Below are positions 5,120 through 5,975 of a stretch of DNA of 5,975 nucleotides, piece by piece. The stretch lies in the NCBI GenBank assembly GCA_023389005.1, contig JAEWFE010000154.1:1-5975 (forward strand), in the 5' to 3' direction. Position 1 is the stretch's first letter. Each line of letters opens with the position of its first letter. Both the position numbers and the translations under genes were made by a program. The notes beneath the pieces were generated by a model, which was given only the letters and a program-made list of their open reading frames with translations, was not told the DNA's origin and did not search any database. This stretch comes from Bacillota bacterium (GTDB taxonomy: Bacteria > Bacillota > Bacilli > Lactobacillales > Enterococcaceae).

Positions 5120-5305
5120 ATGATTAGAACACGTAAGGAAGAAGATTTATTAGGTAAAAAAGTAACTATCGTATTCTTAAATGGTAAGGCTATTGTAGGA
5201 AAAGTTACCTATGTAACACGTTATCAAATCTATCTATCTCATGATGGAGGTAGGGAGTTTATGATTTTTAAGCAAGGTATAAAATATATCACTCTTGATT
5301 CTTAA
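5120..5305 (+). CDS. Small Hfq/Sm-like RNA-binding protein
   Basis: The 61-residue protein aligns by eye with bacterial Hfq. An N-terminal helix-like stretch (1-11) precedes the Sm1 motif KKVTIVFLNGKAIVGKVTYV (13-32; compare the Hfq pattern V-x-L-x-NG-x2-L-x-GK). A strand RYQIYL with DGG follows, and then the Sm2-like IFKQGIKYI (49-57; Hfq has YKHAISTI). The lysine of the Sm2 motif is kept but the histidine is glutamine, and the Hfq N-terminal glutamine is not obvious. Hfq forms hexameric rings that pair small RNAs with mRNAs; whether this protein does is inferred. Lactobacillales chromosomes generally lack Hfq, so an element-borne version is notable. A strong ribosome binding site GGAGGG (5107-5112) lies 7 bases before ATG. 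It follows rep by 62 bases and may share its transcript. Confidence 0.72.
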   Translation: MIRTRKEEDLLGKKVTIVFLNGKAIVGKVTYVTRYQIYLSHDGGREFMIFKQGIKYITLDS

Positions 5306-5327
5306 TTTCAGCTTTGGAGGAGTTACT

Positions 5328-5792
5328 ATGGAAAGAGAAGTAATCATAATTGAAACAAACAGTTATCTGTCTTTTCATTATTTGGGTTGTGATAAAAGTG
5401 GAAGAAAATTATTCTTGGCTTTACCTAGAGAGAAAAGTAATAGTATTGAATGGACAGCAGGAAATATTTATGACGAAAATTTAAATTTTATTGCCTCTTG
5501 GTATGATTGGTTTGCAATAAATTTTTTAGAAGAACATTTCACTATGATGGAGAATGGTGTAAAGGATTTTAGGCAGATTATTACTGATACTTGGTTGACG
5601 GATAAAGAAATCATTCAATTGATGTTTTTACACGGAAAGTTTTATTTTCAACGATTGCAATTAGGATATATCCAGGCGTTAGGCATTGATGAAGCAAAAC
5701 CTGTGTTCGAAACAATGATTAATCCTTATGAAATTGTCAAAGAGATGAATCAATTATTTGTTGATAAATCAAAAGATTGGCCTATATTTTGA
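5328..5792 (+). CDS. Hypothetical protein, 154 residues
   Basis: I do not recognise this protein. It has no signal peptide or membrane segment. It is rich in aromatic residues, with strands in the first half (VIIIETNSYLSFHYLG, KLFLALP, NIYDENLNFIASWYDWF) and helices in the second (WLTDKEIIQLMFLHGKFYF, then the tail). This suggests a compact cytosolic alpha/beta protein. ATG 5328 was chosen because GGAGGAG (5316-5322) sits 5 bases before it; an in-frame TTG at 5295 overlaps the Hfq-like gene and has no ribosome binding site. Only 22 bases separate it from the Hfq-like stop, so the two are likely co-transcribed and perhaps functionally linked. Accessory functions of a plasmid or ICE are the most likely context. 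Confidence 0.8.
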   Translation: MEREVIIIETNSYLSFHYLGCDKSGRKLFLALPREKSNSIEWTAGNIYDENLNFIASWYDWFAINFLEEHFTMMENGVKDFRQIITDTWLTDKEIIQLMFLHGKFYFQRLQLGYIQALGIDEAKPVFETMINPYEIVKEMNQLFVDKSKDWPIF

Positions 5793-5882
5793 GAAAATTA
5801 TTTATTTCTACCAGCTCAGTAGTGTGTGAAGATCTTTTGAACGAAAAGAGAAAAGTGAATTTAACTGGAGGAGTGATTGGAA

Positions 5883-5975
5883 ATGATTTTAACAGATGAA
5901 TTAATTTTGAGATATGTAGTCATGAATAAGTGGGGAAAATACTTAGCAGGTGTGGAGATTGAACCGATTTTTATG
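5883..5975 (+). CDS. Start of an unrecognised gene (31 codons, runs off window)
   Basis: ATG 5883 is preceded by a strong GGAGGAG (5867-5873) at 9 bases, and the frame stays open to the last base. The 31 visible residues (MILTDELILRYVVMNKWGKY and on) give no family assignment. It follows the 154-residue gene by 90 bases in the same direction and probably continues the operon. No terminator was seen in the gap. Confidence 0.65.
   Translation, partial: MILTDELILRYVVMNKWGKYLAGVEIEPIFM

Larger units (their letters stand above)
2503..5975 (+). mobile_element. Plasmid-like or ICE-like region (left part; right end outside window)
   Basis: The region begins immediately after the distal repeat and carries an Inc18-type replication initiator, an Hfq-like protein and several unrecognised genes in one direction. 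It is AT-rich compared with the host-like DNA at 632-1726. No integrase, relaxase or transposase is visible. An integrated plasmid or ICE is the simplest reading, but a plasmid that has itself captured chromosomal DNA cannot be excluded from this window. Confidence 0.55.

Noticed and set aside
5295..5327. TTG start at 5295 for the 154-residue gene
   Set aside because: It overlaps the preceding gene and lacks a ribosome binding site, whereas ATG 5328 has a strong one.
5822..5899. Short frame beginning with GTG at 5822
   Set aside because: Only about 25 codons, no ribosome binding site, and it overlaps the better-supported start at 5883.
1..5975. CRISPR array, tRNA, rRNA or insertion sequence
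   Set aside because: No regularly spaced short repeats, no cloverleaf or rRNA-like sequence, and no transposase-like protein was seen in any frame.

Overview
The window looks like low-GC Firmicute DNA from the order Lactobacillales, probably Enterococcus or a close relative. This is inferred from the KhpB/Jag C-terminus, the strong AGGAG-type ribosome binding sites, the AT-rich intergenic DNA and an Inc18-type (enterococcal/streptococcal plasmid) replication initiator. It reads as a chromosomal edge joined to horizontally acquired DNA. All supported genes lie on the + strand.

Bases 1-1726 are host-like. They hold the 3' end of khpB/jag (KH-R3H RNA-binding protein), a strong intrinsic terminator, about 330 non-coding bases, and a complete glycerate kinase gene. 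The non-coding stretch is not empty. It contains two tandem copies, 133 bases apart, of one folded element. Their primary sequence has diverged, but nearly every helix is kept by compensatory changes, which is the signature of a selected structured RNA.

Bases 1657-2502 are an inserted segment. A perfect 57-bp direct repeat copies the last codons of the glycerate kinase gene (1657-1713 and 2446-2502, offset 789). Between the copies sits only a Phd/YefM-type antitoxin and RelE/ParE-type toxin pair with its own near-consensus promoter. The arrangement resembles integration into the 3' end of a gene, with the repeat acting as attachment site.

Bases 2503-5975 look like the start of a larger plasmid-like or ICE-like element. 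A near-consensus promoter starts 10 bases beyond the second repeat and meets a strong terminator about 90 bases later, suggesting a small RNA. A second terminator precedes a basic 125-residue protein of unknown function. A 325-base untranslated region follows whose two ends can pair over 25 bp or fold into competing local hairpins. Next is a 499-residue Inc18-family (RepE/RepR/RepS) replication initiator, then a 61-residue Hfq/Sm-like protein, an unrecognised 154-residue protein, and the beginning of another unrecognised gene that runs off the window.

Taken together, the acquired part appears to combine replication (Rep) and stability (toxin-antitoxin) with several RNA-level control devices: an sRNA candidate, a bistable rep leader and an Hfq-like protein. 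No integrase, relaxase or transposase is present in the window, so the mechanism of mobility is inferred, not seen.
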